Source: DATBHM01 sp963772375 (GTDB lineage Bacteria; Actinomycetota; UBA4738; JACQTL01). Taken from it: a stretch of DNA of 64,000 nt. Below, piece after piece: positions 7,371-15,971 of this stretch. How positions within the stretch are numbered: the stretch's first letter is position 1; each line of letters begins with the position of its first letter. The DNA is taken from assembly GCA_963772375.1 (NCBI GenBank), contig CAVYXG010000005.1, forward strand, positions 248,001 through 312,000, written 5' to 3'. The position numbers and the translations under genes were made by a program. The notes below the pieces were generated by a model that had not been told where the DNA came from, ran no database searches, and saw nothing but the letters and a program-made list of their open reading frames with translations.

Positions 7371-9026
7371 ATGCGCCCCTTCGTTCGCCCGCTCGCGCTC
7401 TTCTCACTGGTCGCCGCCGTCCTGCTGCCCCGTCCGGCGTCAGCCGCGACCATCCCCGTCCACGTGACCGCACCCGAGCCCGGCTCGGTCGTCCACGGCA
7501 CCGTGACGGTGAGGGCCACGGCACCGGGCGCTCACTCGGTGACGTTCCAGCGGGCCCGGAACCGGACGGGGCCGTTCAACGGGATTCCTCCGACGGACGC
7601 CACCCGCGCCGACGGTTGGCACGTGGCGTGGAACACGTCGATGCTGGCCGACGGGATATGGTACGTGCGCGCGAAGGCCGACGCGACGGGCGGGCCGTTC
7701 TTCAGCGGCCCCGTGAAGGTGATCGTCGACAACACCGGGCCGGTCGTCTCACTGGCGGTGTCGCCCTCGTCGTTCAGCCCGAACGGCGACAGGGCCAAGG
7801 ACCGTACGTTCGTGACCCTGGGCCTCTCCGAGCCCGCCGCCGTCGAGCTCGACGTGGTGAACGCGGCTCACAGGGTCGTTCACCGGCTCGTCCCCGGCCT
7901 GGCCCTCGGCGCGGGAAGACACCGGTTCGACTGGGGTGGGCTCGTACTGAGGTCCGGGCACTGGCGGCATGCGGAGAATGGTGTCTACGTGCTGCGGGCG
8001 ACGGGCGTCGACCGCGCCGGGAACATCGGAGGAGCCACCGGGTCCCTCCGGATCGACACGGTAGCGCCGGGGGTCAGGTGGGTCGGCGTGTCGCCCGAGC
8101 CCGCCTCGGGCGCGGGGCCCGTGACGCTCGCGTTCCACACGTTCGATCCCGGATCGTCCGTGGTCGTGTCGGCCGCCATCTGGAACGCCGTCCGGCGGGT
8201 GGCATTCGTCGCCGGCGTGACTCGCCCGGCGGGCTCGACGTCGATGCGCATCAGCCCCCCGGCCTCGACCTCGCCCGGCCTGTACCGCGCCCGGATCGTC
8301 GTGGTCGACCAGGCGGGGAACCGGACCGAATCGGAGTTCCTGCCCTTCCGCATCCAGCACCCGGTGACCACCAGCGTGATCCGGGGATTCACGGGGGTCG
8401 GGAACCGCGTCGCGCTGACGTTCGACGACTGCGCGTTCGGCGACGCCTGGAACTCCATCCTGCACACCCTCGTGTCAAGGGGACTGCGGGCGACGTTCTT
8501 CTGCACCGGCATCAGTCTCGAACGCCACGCCGCGCAGGCCCGGCGGACGATCGCCGACGGCATGTCGGTCGGCAACCACACCCTTGACCACCCGGACCTG
8601 ACGAGGCTGTCCACCGCCCAGATCCGGGCCCAACTGCTGGACGACACCGACGTGTGGTGGCGGGTCGCGCGCACCACGCCGCTGCCGCTGTTCCGCCCGC
8701 CGTACGGTGCCTACGACTCGACCGTGCTCCAGGTCGCCGGGTCGCTGGGGTTCCTGTACACGGTGACGTGGGACGTCGATCCGGAGGACTGGTCCGACCC
8801 GGGCGTAGCCGCGATCCAGCAGCGGGTCCTGTCGCACGCCCACGCCGGCATGATCGTCGTCATGCACGTGAAGCCGGAGACGGCTGCCGCGCTCCCCGGC
8901 CTGCTCGATGCGCTGGCCGCGCGGGGCTACCACCAGACGGCGCTGGATCAGATGTTTCGCGTCGCTTCCGGCACGACGGGTCTCCGGCTCGGCCCGCCCA
9001 CACGGGGGCGGCACGGAGCCGGCTGA
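7371..9026 (+). CDS. Secreted multidomain polysaccharide deacetylase
   Basis: 551 residues from the ATG at 7371. Residues 1-24 form a signal peptide (LVAAVLLPRPASA). Two or three Ig-like segments follow, including a FlgD-like one near 'LSPSSFSPNGDRAKD'. The C-terminal 200 residues are a NodB domain: 'LTFDDCAFGD' (catalytic Asp and metal Asp), 'GNHTLDHPDL' (metal His pair), 'RPPYGAYD', 'TWDVDPEDW' and 'IVVMHVK' (catalytic His). It probably removes acetyl groups from peptidoglycan or another extracellular glycan, with the Ig-like domains as spacers on the cell surface. No lipobox or sorting motif is seen. Confidence 0.92.
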   Translation: MRPFVRPLALFSLVAAVLLPRPASAATIPVHVTAPEPGSVVHGTVTVRATAPGAHSVTFQRARNRTGPFNGIPPTDATRADGWHVAWNTSMLADGIWYVRAKADATGGPFFSGPVKVIVDNTGPVVSLAVSPSSFSPNGDRAKDRTFVTLGLSEPAAVELDVVNAAHRVVHRLVPGLALGAGRHRFDWGGLVLRSGHWRHAENGVYVLRATGVDRAGNIGGATGSLRIDTVAPGVRWVGVSPEPASGAGPVTLAFHTFDPGSSVVVSAAIWNAVRRVAFVAGVTRPAGSTSMRISPPASTSPGLYRARIVVVDQAGNRTESEFLPFRIQHPVTTSVIRGFTGVGNRVALTFDDCAFGDAWNSILHTLVSRGLRATFFCTGISLERHAAQARRTIADGMSVGNHTLDHPDLTRLSTAQIRAQLLDDTDVWWRVARTTPLPLFRPPYGAYDSTVLQVAGSLGFLYTVTWDVDPEDWSDPGVAAIQQRVLSHAHAGMIVVMHVKPETAAALPGLLDALAARGYHQTALDQMFRVASGTTGLRLGPPTRGRHGAG

Positions 9027-9065
9027 CCGGCCGGCCGGGGGCGACGGAACGCTCGCGGAGGGTTC

Positions 9066-9617
9066 CTACCCGGCGCTCGACGAGGCCTCGAACGACGCCT
9101 TCAGGTTGACCCCGCCGTTCAGGTTCTGGCAGTCCGCCGTGCCCTTCACGTGGCTCGCCGTGGCGTCCGACAGCGAGATCGAGCACTCGCCGGACGACGA
9201 CGTCACGATGATCGGCGGGTTGATGACCGCGGCGCTGAGGTTCAGCGTCGAGCTGGTCTTGGCGGTTCCGGTGAAGGCCAGGCCGCCGATGGCGAACGTG
9301 TCGTGGCTGTCGTCCTGGAACGCGAGCCCGATGGCCGTCCCCGGGGCGTAGGCCCCGCTGCTGAACGGGAGGTCGAGCGTGGCGCTCTGCGAGCCCGAGA
9401 GGACGACGTGCGCCGTTCCCGTGGAGAGCGTCCCGCCCGCGAGGCCGGATGGCAGGTTGGTCGGGAGACCCGAGGGCAGGTTGGTCGGGAGGCCCGAGGG
9501 CAGGTTGGTCGGTAGGCCGGTCGGCGCCGACGTGGTCGTGCTCCCGCCGCCGCTGCTGCACGCGGCCAGCAGCGCCGCCGCCGATGCCGCCATCGCGAAC
9601 GCGCGAATCGAGCGCAT
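9066..9617 (-). CDS. Lipoprotein with Pro/Leu-rich linker repeats
   Basis: 183 residues from the ATG at 9617; AAGGAG lies 8 nt upstream, and a GTG immediately before it is the only alternative. The lipobox LLAACSSG is followed by a Ser/Thr stretch and three copies of an eight-residue unit, GLPTNLPS. A beta-rich domain of about 120 residues comes next, with two cysteines ('SGECSIS', 'TADCQNL') that could form a disulfide. The fold resembles small exported antigen-like lipoproteins, but I cannot name a family. It ends 39 bp from the convergent deacetylase stop. Confidence 0.75.
   Translation of the reverse strand: MRSIRAFAMAASAAALLAACSSGGGSTTTSAPTGLPTNLPSGLPTNLPSGLPTNLPSGLAGGTLSTGTAHVVLSGSQSATLDLPFSSGAYAPGTAIGLAFQDDSHDTFAIGGLAFTGTAKTSSTLNLSAAVINPPIIVTSSSGECSISLSDATASHVKGTADCQNLNGGVNLKASFEASSSAG
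9442..9513 (-). repeat. Three 24-bp tandem repeats encoding GLPTNLPS units
   Basis: Copies at 9442-9465, 9466-9489 and 9490-9513 differ by only a few bases. They encode a flexible linker behind the lipobox of the lipoprotein. Short in-frame repeats of this kind can change copy number by slippage without breaking the frame. Confidence 0.8.
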
Positions 9618-9722
9618 CACTGTTGCTCCTTCTGTGTCGGAAGGGACGAACTTACCCCACGGTCGGCCTTGCGCACGGCACCCGGGGCCGGCGGGTCCGC
9701 ACGGGCGATGGCAGGGGCCGCC

Positions 9723-11561
9723 CTATCCGGACGGCTGGCTCTGCTTGAGCGCCTCGACGACGTCGGTCGCCAGCACCGCCGCGTTCGGCGAGCCCAGGCC
9801 GGTGGCGAAGTCCCATCCGACGCGGCAATCGTCGCTGCGGTTGCCGCCCAGCACGACGTCGTGGAACGGCTCGTCCGGCGCATCGACGCCGTCGTAGTTC
9901 ATCTTGTCGGCCGCGATCCGGTACAGCAGCGAGTCGACGAACGGCAGCTTGCCCGCGCCCTGCTGCTCCGAGGACTGCTGGATCAGCAGCATCGTTGCCG
10001 CCCAGAACGGCGTGGCCGCGCTGGTGCCGCCGATCGGCTCGCCCACCGAGTTGCCGCCCTTGACCGCGTGCACCGTGAAGAACCCGCTGTCCGGGTCCGC
10101 CGAGGCCGCCACGTCGGGCCCCTGGCGGTCGCCCTTGGGGTTCCGCTCGGGATCCATGATCGGGACGTTCTGGCCGTTCACCGAGAGGTCGCCCTGCTGG
10201 AAGTCCGGCGCCGGGTCCTCCGGGTTGACGCCGCCGCCGGTCCCGCCCTGAGACAGGACGTCCTCCCAGCCGGTCTCGTCCAGGTAGGTGCCGTCCTTGC
10301 GCACGTTGAGCAGGGTGCCGCCGACGGAGACGACGTTCGGGCTGTCGCCCGGCCACAGGGGGATCACCCGCGTGTCGTTCAGGTCGAACCGCTGGCACCC
10401 GAACGCCCCGGAGTCCCCGGCCGCGACGAACACGCTCACGCCGGCGGCCCGTGCCGCGGCCAACGCCTGCTCGGTGACCTTCCGGTCCTGCGGCGACAGG
10501 AACGGCGTCCCGTCCTCGAGTGCCGTCGCGTCGCACAGGCCGTAGCTGATCGACACGATGTTCGCCCTGCCGTCGGAGACCACCTGGTTGACCGCGTCGC
10601 CCAGCCCCTGCACGAAGGACGACAGTGACGTGAACGGGGCCTCGTAGTTGAGGATCTTCGCCTGGGGTGCCGTGCCGTGGACGACGTCGAGGTCGAGGTT
10701 CACCTCGACGGACGTGTCGCCCGTCTTGTCGTTGTTCCCGCCGTCGACCGGCACACGCTCGATCGCCTGGGCCACCGGGGGCGCGTCCAGCCCGACGTGG
10801 TGGACGAATGCGTTGACGTCCTGCTCACGGAAGGAGGCGAACGACACGATGGCGATGGTCTGACCGTTGCCGTCGATCCCCTGCTGTTGAAGCGGCGTGA
10901 TGTCGTACGCCTTGGCGGCATCCTTCGGGAACAGCCCCTCGCCGCGCGGGATCGCGAGCGGCGGCGGCGCCGGCGCGCCGTTCAGCCCGGCCACGCCGGT
11001 GACCGAGGGCCGGAGCGTGGCCGGCACCACGGGTGGGTGCAGCGGCGCGACGTACGGCCGGCCGTCAGTGTCACGGAAGTCCCCGATCCTGGTCGAGAAG
11101 AAGTCGTCGATGGCCCCCACCGTCCCCCGCAGGGACATGCTGGTGCGCTGGGGGAACACGCTGTTCAACGTGAATCCGGCGCCCACCAGGTCGTTCCGGA
11201 TGCGATCGACCTCCGGCGCCGGCAGCCCGAACCGCCGCCCGAACTCCGCGGCGGTCAGGAAGTGCCGGTACTCGGGCGACGAGGGGTCGTTGACCGCGTC
11301 GAGGAAGGCCTGCATGGCCTCCTGATGCGCGAGCCGCAGGACGACCGAGAAGTTCATGGTCTTCGCTCGGTCGGTGGCCCCAACGAATCTCCGCGGCCGG
11401 GTCCCCGGTCGCACGCCCGGCGCGAGGCCGTCCCGCGTCGAGCCGCCCGTCGCCACGGTCGACCCGGCCCGGGGTTCCCCGCCGGAGCCGCCCGGCGAGC
11501 AGGCCGCGCCGGCCACCACGAACGCGGCGACGAGGGCGAACGCGATGCGACGCCGCGTCAT
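9723..11561 (-). CDS. S53 (sedolisin/kumamolisin-like) peptidase, lipoprotein
   Basis: 612 residues from the ATG at 11561, whose A is also the last base of the upstream TGA stop (TGATG), implying translational coupling. The signal peptide ends in a lipobox (VVAGAACSPG, Cys21). A pro-kumamolisin activation domain follows ('SSPEYRHFLTAAEFGRRFG'). The catalytic domain shows the Glu/Asp pair in 'SVEVNLDLDVVHG', the nucleophilic Ser in 'GGTSAATPFWAA' (about residue 514) and the terminal Ca2+ site 'GWDFATGLGSPN'. Sedolisins are acid-acting serine carboxyl proteases that self-process. Some kumamolisins cleave collagen, which is notable beside a collagen-like partner gene. Confidence 0.93.
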   Translation of the reverse strand: MTRRRIAFALVAAFVVAGAACSPGGSGGEPRAGSTVATGGSTRDGLAPGVRPGTRPRRFVGATDRAKTMNFSVVLRLAHQEAMQAFLDAVNDPSSPEYRHFLTAAEFGRRFGLPAPEVDRIRNDLVGAGFTLNSVFPQRTSMSLRGTVGAIDDFFSTRIGDFRDTDGRPYVAPLHPPVVPATLRPSVTGVAGLNGAPAPPPLAIPRGEGLFPKDAAKAYDITPLQQQGIDGNGQTIAIVSFASFREQDVNAFVHHVGLDAPPVAQAIERVPVDGGNNDKTGDTSVEVNLDLDVVHGTAPQAKILNYEAPFTSLSSFVQGLGDAVNQVVSDGRANIVSISYGLCDATALEDGTPFLSPQDRKVTEQALAAARAAGVSVFVAAGDSGAFGCQRFDLNDTRVIPLWPGDSPNVVSVGGTLLNVRKDGTYLDETGWEDVLSQGGTGGGVNPEDPAPDFQQGDLSVNGQNVPIMDPERNPKGDRQGPDVAASADPDSGFFTVHAVKGGNSVGEPIGGTSAATPFWAATMLLIQQSSEQQGAGKLPFVDSLLYRIAADKMNYDGVDAPDEPFHDVVLGGNRSDDCRVGWDFATGLGSPNAAVLATDVVEALKQSQPSG

Positions 11562-12553
11562 CACGTGAACGTCACGCTCGCGTCCTGATCCTGTGAGCAC
11601 GGCTGCCCGTTGCAGGTCACGGCCTGGCCGTTCGCCTGCACCACCGCCACCACGGTGACGCCGGTGAAGACCGAGCTCACCGGGTTGATGCCCTGGATCA
11701 GCCGGTTGACCTGCGCGCCGTTCGTCGGCTTGAGGTCGAAGTCCAGGACGGAGCGGTTGGTGCCCTTCAGCACCAGGGACACGGAGAATTTCACCCCGGC
11801 CGGCACGTTGAACGTCCGGATCACGAAGAAGAACGCCCGCCCGGTGGGGAGCAGCAGATGCTGAAGGCACCCTCCGCCCACCGCGTTCGCGCTCGGCGCC
11901 GTCCGGCAGAAGAACGGATGGAACGTGGCGTTCTTGGGTGGGGGCGGCTTCTGCTTCGTCGGCTTCGGCGGGGTGGTCGCCCCGGTCGTACCGGTGGTCC
12001 CCGTCGTGCCCGTCGTCCCGGTGGTGCCGGTCGGTCCGGTGGTGCCGGTGGTGCCGGTGGTGCCCGTGGTGGTCCCCGTCGGGCCGGTGATCCCGGTCGT
12101 TCCCGTCGGGCCGGTGGTCCCGGTCGTTCCCGTCGGGCCGGTGGCACCGGTGGTCGTCACCGGGGACGGCGTCGGCCCCACCACCTGCTCGTTCTTCTTG
12201 TGGAACACCGTGAGGAACAGCACGACGCCGATGGCGGTGACCACGAGGAACGCGATCAACGCACCGAGGCCGGCCGAGAACGTGTTGCGCGGCGGCTTGA
12301 CCGGCGGGCCGCCCGGCGAGTAACCCCCACCGGGAGGCACGTAGCCGCCTCCCGGGGGCACGGCGCCCGGCGGGACGCTGCCCGGAGGGACGCCGCCCGG
12401 GGGCACCGCGCCGGGGGGAACCGCACCCGGCGGAACGCTGCCCGGAGGGACGCTCCCCGGAGGGACGGCGCCCGCCTGCGGCAACGGGTTGGCGCAGTTG
12501 TAGCAGTACGGGGCGCCCTGCGCGTTCTCGGCCCCGCAGTTCGGGCAGATCAT
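11561..12553 (-). CDS. Zinc-ribbon membrane protein with an extracellular collagen-like (Gly-X-Thr) stalk
   Basis: 330 residues from the ATG at 12553 (GGAGGT, 7-nt spacing). Domains in order: a zinc ribbon 'CPNCG...CYNC' (residues 3-20); a Pro/Gly linker of PPG[SAG]V units (29-70); one membrane helix (96-117); a collagen-like tract of G-T-T, G-P-T, G-A-T and G-I-T triplets with one break (about 136-192); a Lys/Pro hinge; and a 120-residue C-terminal domain with four cysteines. The zinc ribbon should be cytoplasmic and the stalk extracellular. GPT-rich triplets recall the BclA-type collagen of Bacillus spores. The gene is coupled to the S53 peptidase downstream. The C-terminal domain is not recognised. 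Confidence 0.85.
   Translation of the reverse strand: MICPNCGAENAQGAPYCYNCANPLPQAGAVPPGSVPPGSVPPGAVPPGAVPPGGVPPGSVPPGAVPPGGGYVPPGGGYSPGGPPVKPPRNTFSAGLGALIAFLVVTAIGVVLFLTVFHKKNEQVVGPTPSPVTTTGATGPTGTTGTTGPTGTTGITGPTGTTTGTTGTTGTTGPTGTTGTTGTTGTTGTTGATTPPKPTKQKPPPPKNATFHPFFCRTAPSANAVGGGCLQHLLLPTGRAFFFVIRTFNVPAGVKFSVSLVLKGTNRSVLDFDLKPTNGAQVNRLIQGINPVSSVFTGVTVVAVVQANGQAVTCNGQPCSQDQDASVTFT
11978..12148 (-). repeat. Collagen-like Gly-X-Thr triplet repeat tract
   Basis: Around 57 codons made of Gly-Thr-Thr and Gly-Pro-Thr triplets with single Gly-Ala-Thr and Gly-Ile-Thr variants. There is one register break in the middle (a TTTG run). At DNA level it is a 9-bp-periodic GC-rich tract that could expand or contract. 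Confidence 0.85.
12344..12469 (-). repeat. PPGxV pentapeptide repeat tract
   Basis: About eight 15-bp units encoding Pro-Pro-Gly-Ser/Ala/Gly-Val between the zinc ribbon and the membrane helix of the collagen-like protein. Similar Pro/Gly linkers occur in the neighbouring proline-rich gene and in the gene at 20807-21613. Confidence 0.8.
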
Positions 12554-12608
12554 CGGGCCCACCTCCGGATGGTGTCGTCGACGGGTGCGATGCGGACGGC
12601 CGGCGCGC

Positions 12609-13643
12609 TCACGAGGTCGTCTCCGCGGCCGGCGCCGCCCCGAGCGCCCGCCGGGTCTCGGTGATCCGCTTGCGGTACTCCTCGGGCGTGAGGAGCTTGG
12701 CCGGTGTGGTCCGGTCCGACTTGTCGTGGTGCTTGCGGAACGCCAGCTCGACCTCGAGGACGTACAGGCGCCGCTGGAGCTTCCAGGTGCCCATGCCCTT
12801 GCCGAGCGCGCCGGCCAGGACGCCGAACCGTTTGAACGGGCTGACGATGGTGTTGTAGTCGTCGGCCGTGACGACGCCGGAGGCGACCTCGTCCTGGAGC
12901 TCCTGACCCACCAGCACCTTCTCCCGGCCGCTCACCCACACCGCGATCACCGCGAGGGCCACCAGGCCGAGGATGTTCGGGAGGTCGGTGAGGAACCGCG
13001 CGACGCCGCTCGACTCGATGTCGTTGCGGTTCGCGGCCACCCACACCGGCAGGTAGTCGTGCAGCAGGTGGAATCCCATCGCGACCGCCGTGCCGGCGAC
13101 CGCCATCAGGATGACCCGGCCGATCGACGCCCGCCGTGCGAATCCCAGGAACAGCCCGATGACGCCCGCGTAGAACACGTAGTTGAAGCTCGCGACCACC
13201 GTGGACGCGAGGCTGTGGGTCGACGGCCCGCCGAAGATGTCGGGAGTCGTCCACACGATCCAGAAGTTGGCCGCCAGCCCGAACCCCACACCGACCACCG
13301 CCCCGTACACGAGGCCGTCGAGCAGGTCGTCGAGCTCGTAGCGCACGATGAAGAACACCCCCAGCAGGACCAGCCCGGTGACCGCCTGCTGGATGATGGC
13401 CTGGTTGGCGTTCACGAACTCCGGGACGACCACCGCCTGCGACGTGCCCACACTGTTCGGGACGCCGAAGGCCTTCTCGATCCAGGCCGTCAGGACCGGA
13501 GCGACGATCGCGCCCGCGCCGAGCGCGATGGCCAGCAGCTTGGCGGGCTCCTTCTCGTAGCGGTCGAGGTAGTAGATCCCGGCCAGCAGGATGATCGCGG
13601 GGATCGCCGACCACAGGATGGCGGTCAGCAGGCTGCCGTGCAC
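12609..13643 (-). CDS. PrsW-family intramembrane metalloprotease-like protein
   Basis: 344 residues from a GTG with a strong AAGGAGG site. Seven or eight membrane helices occupy the first 250 residues. Family marks are 'YYLDRYEKEPAKLL' after the first helix, 'YELDDLLDGLVYGAVVGVGFGLAANF' (shortened here to its core idea: an acidic pair followed by DGLVYG) and 'FHLLHDY' with two His in a later helix. PrsW proteins cleave anti-sigma factors or other membrane proteins within the bilayer. The first glutamate motif usual in PrsW is Asp-Asp here, so activity is uncertain. A charged cytoplasmic tail ends the protein. It sits in the minus-strand surface-gene cluster. Confidence 0.8.
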   Translation of the reverse strand: MHGSLLTAILWSAIPAIILLAGIYYLDRYEKEPAKLLAIALGAGAIVAPVLTAWIEKAFGVPNSVGTSQAVVVPEFVNANQAIIQQAVTGLVLLGVFFIVRYELDDLLDGLVYGAVVGVGFGLAANFWIVWTTPDIFGGPSTHSLASTVVASFNYVFYAGVIGLFLGFARRASIGRVILMAVAGTAVAMGFHLLHDYLPVWVAANRNDIESSGVARFLTDLPNILGLVALAVIAVWVSGREKVLVGQELQDEVASGVVTADDYNTIVSPFKRFGVLAGALGKGMGTWKLQRRLYVLEVELAFRKHHDKSDRTTPAKLLTPEEYRKRITETRRALGAAPAAETTS

Positions 13644-13686
13644 GGGGCACCTCCTTCGCGTGGGTCACGGGCCGAACGGATCGCGG

Positions 13687-14568
13687 TCACTCGTTCACCT
13701 CCGATGGGAACCGGAACGTGTTCATGAGGGAGTCGGTGAGGAAGAAGGCCGCCTTCTTGTTGGCCTCGTCGGTGATCAATGCGAACGTCACGAGGAGCTT
13801 GTCGTCGTGCGCGGCCGTGACCACCACCGCGACCGGGTTGCCCGGCCCCTGGGGCGTGTCGGCCACGCCGGAGAACGCGAACCCCGCCCCGCTGCGATAC
13901 CCGACGTTCGGGTCGAGGACCTGGTCGGCCGCCTTCTTGTCCCGCGCCAGTCCGAGGACGGACGTGCCCAGCGAGTTGGTCTCGTCGGTGACGGCGGCCG
14001 CGTCGTCCGAGCCGGCCGAGACCGGGTGCGAGCGGATCCGGACGACGGCCGTGATGCCGTTCACGTCGAGCTCGAGGAACACGTCGTTGGCGTTGCGGTC
14101 CGTGATCCTCCACACGTTCGGATTGAACTCGAGCTGGTACCCGGCGGGGCTCTGGAACAACGTCCCGGCGACGAGGGCCGGGGCGAGCGGGGGACCCGAC
14201 GGGGACCCCTTTGGGGTCGGCTTGGGCGGCGGGCCGCAGGGGGGGACGGGGCAGTCCGACTTCGGAGGCGGCGGCGCCGAGCTCGTGACCAGGATCGCGG
14301 TGATCCCGAGCACCACCACCAGGACGCCGGCGAACACTCCGATCAGGATGCCGCGGCCCAAGCGGCCGCCGCGGTGCCCCCGGACCGGCCCGGGCTGCGG
14401 GGCGTACTGCGGGTACCCGCCGGTCGGCGGCGGATAGCCCCCTCCGGGCGGCGGCTGGTACCCACCCGGCGGGTACCCTCCCGGCGGGCCGGGCGGCGGA
14501 CCGGCGGGCGGGTACCCTCCCGGCGGGCCGGGCGGCGGCGGCGGCGGGGGGGGCGGGGCCTGGCTCAT
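13687..14568 (-). CDS. Proline-rich single-pass membrane protein
   Basis: 293 residues. The ATG at 14568 overlaps the upstream stop (ATGA), which indicates a translationally coupled operon. The first 60 residues are almost only Pro, Gly and Tyr ('GGYPPAGPPPGPPGGYPP'-type units) and should be cytoplasmic. A membrane helix follows (about 73-95), then a short Pro/Lys linker with two cysteines and an extracellular alpha/beta domain ('YQLEFNPNVWRI...FLELDVNGITAVVRI...FFLTDSLMNTFRFP') resembling the PsbP/DUF-type domains used as sensor or binding modules in actinobacteria. Substrate unknown. Its N-terminal linker style matches the other zinc-ribbon genes in the cluster. Confidence 0.8.
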   Translation of the reverse strand: MSQAPPPPPPPPPGPPGGYPPAGPPPGPPGGYPPGGYQPPPGGGYPPPTGGYPQYAPQPGPVRGHRGGRLGRGILIGVFAGVLVVVLGITAILVTSSAPPPPKSDCPVPPCGPPPKPTPKGSPSGPPLAPALVAGTLFQSPAGYQLEFNPNVWRITDRNANDVFLELDVNGITAVVRIRSHPVSAGSDDAAAVTDETNSLGTSVLGLARDKKAADQVLDPNVGYRSGAGFAFSGVADTPQGPGNPVAVVVTAAHDDKLLVTFALITDEANKKAAFFLTDSLMNTFRFPSEVNE

Positions 14569-15716
14569 GCCTCGCCTCCGGGCAGCGGCTCTGCCGGGGG
14601 CGGCGCGGCGCGGCGATCCGCCCGCCGGGCGTTCGGCAGGGCCAGCAGCGAGACGCCGCAGTTGATGCAGAACGCGTGCCGCGGCGTGGTCGCGCCGCAG
14701 TTCGCGCACCGGATGTCGGGTCCGGTCTCGATCTCGGCGGCCTCCTGGAGCAGGCCGAGGTGGAGCACCCGGCGCAGCCAGATGAGCGCGACCACGTCGA
14801 GGATCAGGTACACGATCAGCGCCAGGAAGTCCCGGAGGTGCAGCTGGGCCTGCGCCGCGACGATCAACACCAGCGCCGCGACCACCATGGCCACCGCGGG
14901 ATGTCCCAGCGCGCCCAGCGCGCCCCGGTCCCGCACCGGCGACCGGAAGCGCAGCCAGAACGCCGCCGCGGTCGCGCTCATCACGGCGGCCGACAGCACT
15001 GGTGCGGCGATGGCGAGCTCCAGCACCCGGATGATCCACGGCGCCACCGCGCCCACGGGACGCAGGCCGGAGCTGGTCAGCGTGGAGAACGACACCGTCA
15101 GCAGCTGCGCGCCGGCGAAGCACACGGCCGCCGCGCCCCCGAATGTGGCGCCGTCCAGCACATCGTTGAAGATCTTGCGCGGCAGCAGGAAGAGCGGCCC
15201 GATGATCATCAGGACCACCGAGATGATCGGCATGACGATGCCGAGCTGGACGGTGGTCGACCCCGCCGACTCACCGAACAGCGCCGCCCCCGGGGACGAG
15301 AAGCCCTTGGCGATGAAGCCGGCGCCGATCCCGGCAGCGACCCCCCACAGCATGGTGAAGGCGATCACCGACGTGGGGTCGTCCTCGTAGACGTCGACGT
15401 CGTAGAGGTACAGCACGAACAGGAGCGGGGTGAGCACAGCGCTCGCGACGATCGCCATCGGGAACAGCCCCAGGACCGTCAGCACGACGATCACCGCCAG
15501 GCCGAGCAGCAACGCCGCGCGGAACGTGCGCATGTCGGTTCGGGGGAGCTGCGGGAAGAACGTGGACACGATGCGGGGCCGGTTCACCCGCTCCTGCGGG
15601 TTGGCGGCGAAGCCCCGATGGCCCGCGCGAGCCATCTCCTCGGCCAGGCTGTTGCCGCAACGGATGCAGAAGTTCCCCTCCGGGACCTCCTGTCCGCAGT
15701 CGTCACATGTCACCAC
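14565..15716 (-). CDS. PrsW-like polytopic membrane protein flanked by two zinc ribbons
   Basis: 383 residues from a GTG with GGAGGA upstream. It starts with a zinc ribbon 'CDDCG...CIRCG' and ends with another, 'CANCG...CINCG'. Between them lie eight or so membrane helices. One loop reads 'LYLYDVDVYEDDPTSV' and a later one 'NDVLDGATFGGAAAVCFA'. Both match the PrsW signature pattern (YD.D.YE.DP and LDG..FG), so this is a second PrsW relative two genes from the first. No clear HxxxH-like late motif is seen, so it may be a non-catalytic relative. Its stop overlaps the next start. Confidence 0.75.
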   Translation of the reverse strand: MVTCDDCGQEVPEGNFCIRCGNSLAEEMARAGHRGFAANPQERVNRPRIVSTFFPQLPRTDMRTFRAALLLGLAVIVVLTVLGLFPMAIVASAVLTPLLFVLYLYDVDVYEDDPTSVIAFTMLWGVAAGIGAGFIAKGFSSPGAALFGESAGSTTVQLGIVMPIISVVLMIIGPLFLLPRKIFNDVLDGATFGGAAAVCFAGAQLLTVSFSTLTSSGLRPVGAVAPWIIRVLELAIAAPVLSAAVMSATAAAFWLRFRSPVRDRGALGALGHPAVAMVVAALVLIVAAQAQLHLRDFLALIVYLILDVVALIWLRRVLHLGLLQEAAEIETGPDIRCANCGATTPRHAFCINCGVSLLALPNARRADRRAAPPPAEPLPGGEA

Positions 15717-15971
15717 GGTCGTCCTCCCTCACACGGCCGGGGTGCTCCCTGGCACGTGGCGGTGCGCACGTTGCGAATCATGTCAGAGCCGGGCTTGGAC
15801 GTCGCGCATGCGGGAGAACGATCCCGCTTCGCGGTGCGACTCGCAGGCCACCCCCTCGGCCGCCACTGAAATCGGCCATTTCGTCCTATTTCGATGGCGG
15901 TTGCGGACGGGATTCTTCCGGGTGGAACCCGGCCTGTCAAGGCAACTCGGGCCACCCGCCGGAGTGCGAGG

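Noticed and set aside
5816..7519. A longer N-terminus for the phosphoesterase starting at 7519
   Set aside because: The extra 102 residues have no protein character and overlap the divergent gene. They would bury a clear lipoprotein signal peptide that starts at 7213.
11978..12469. Periodic GC-rich repeats that could be mistaken for a CRISPR array or minisatellite
   Set aside because: The units are 9-15 bp, keep the reading frame and encode collagen-like and PPGxV repeats. There are no unique spacers of constant length and no cas genes.
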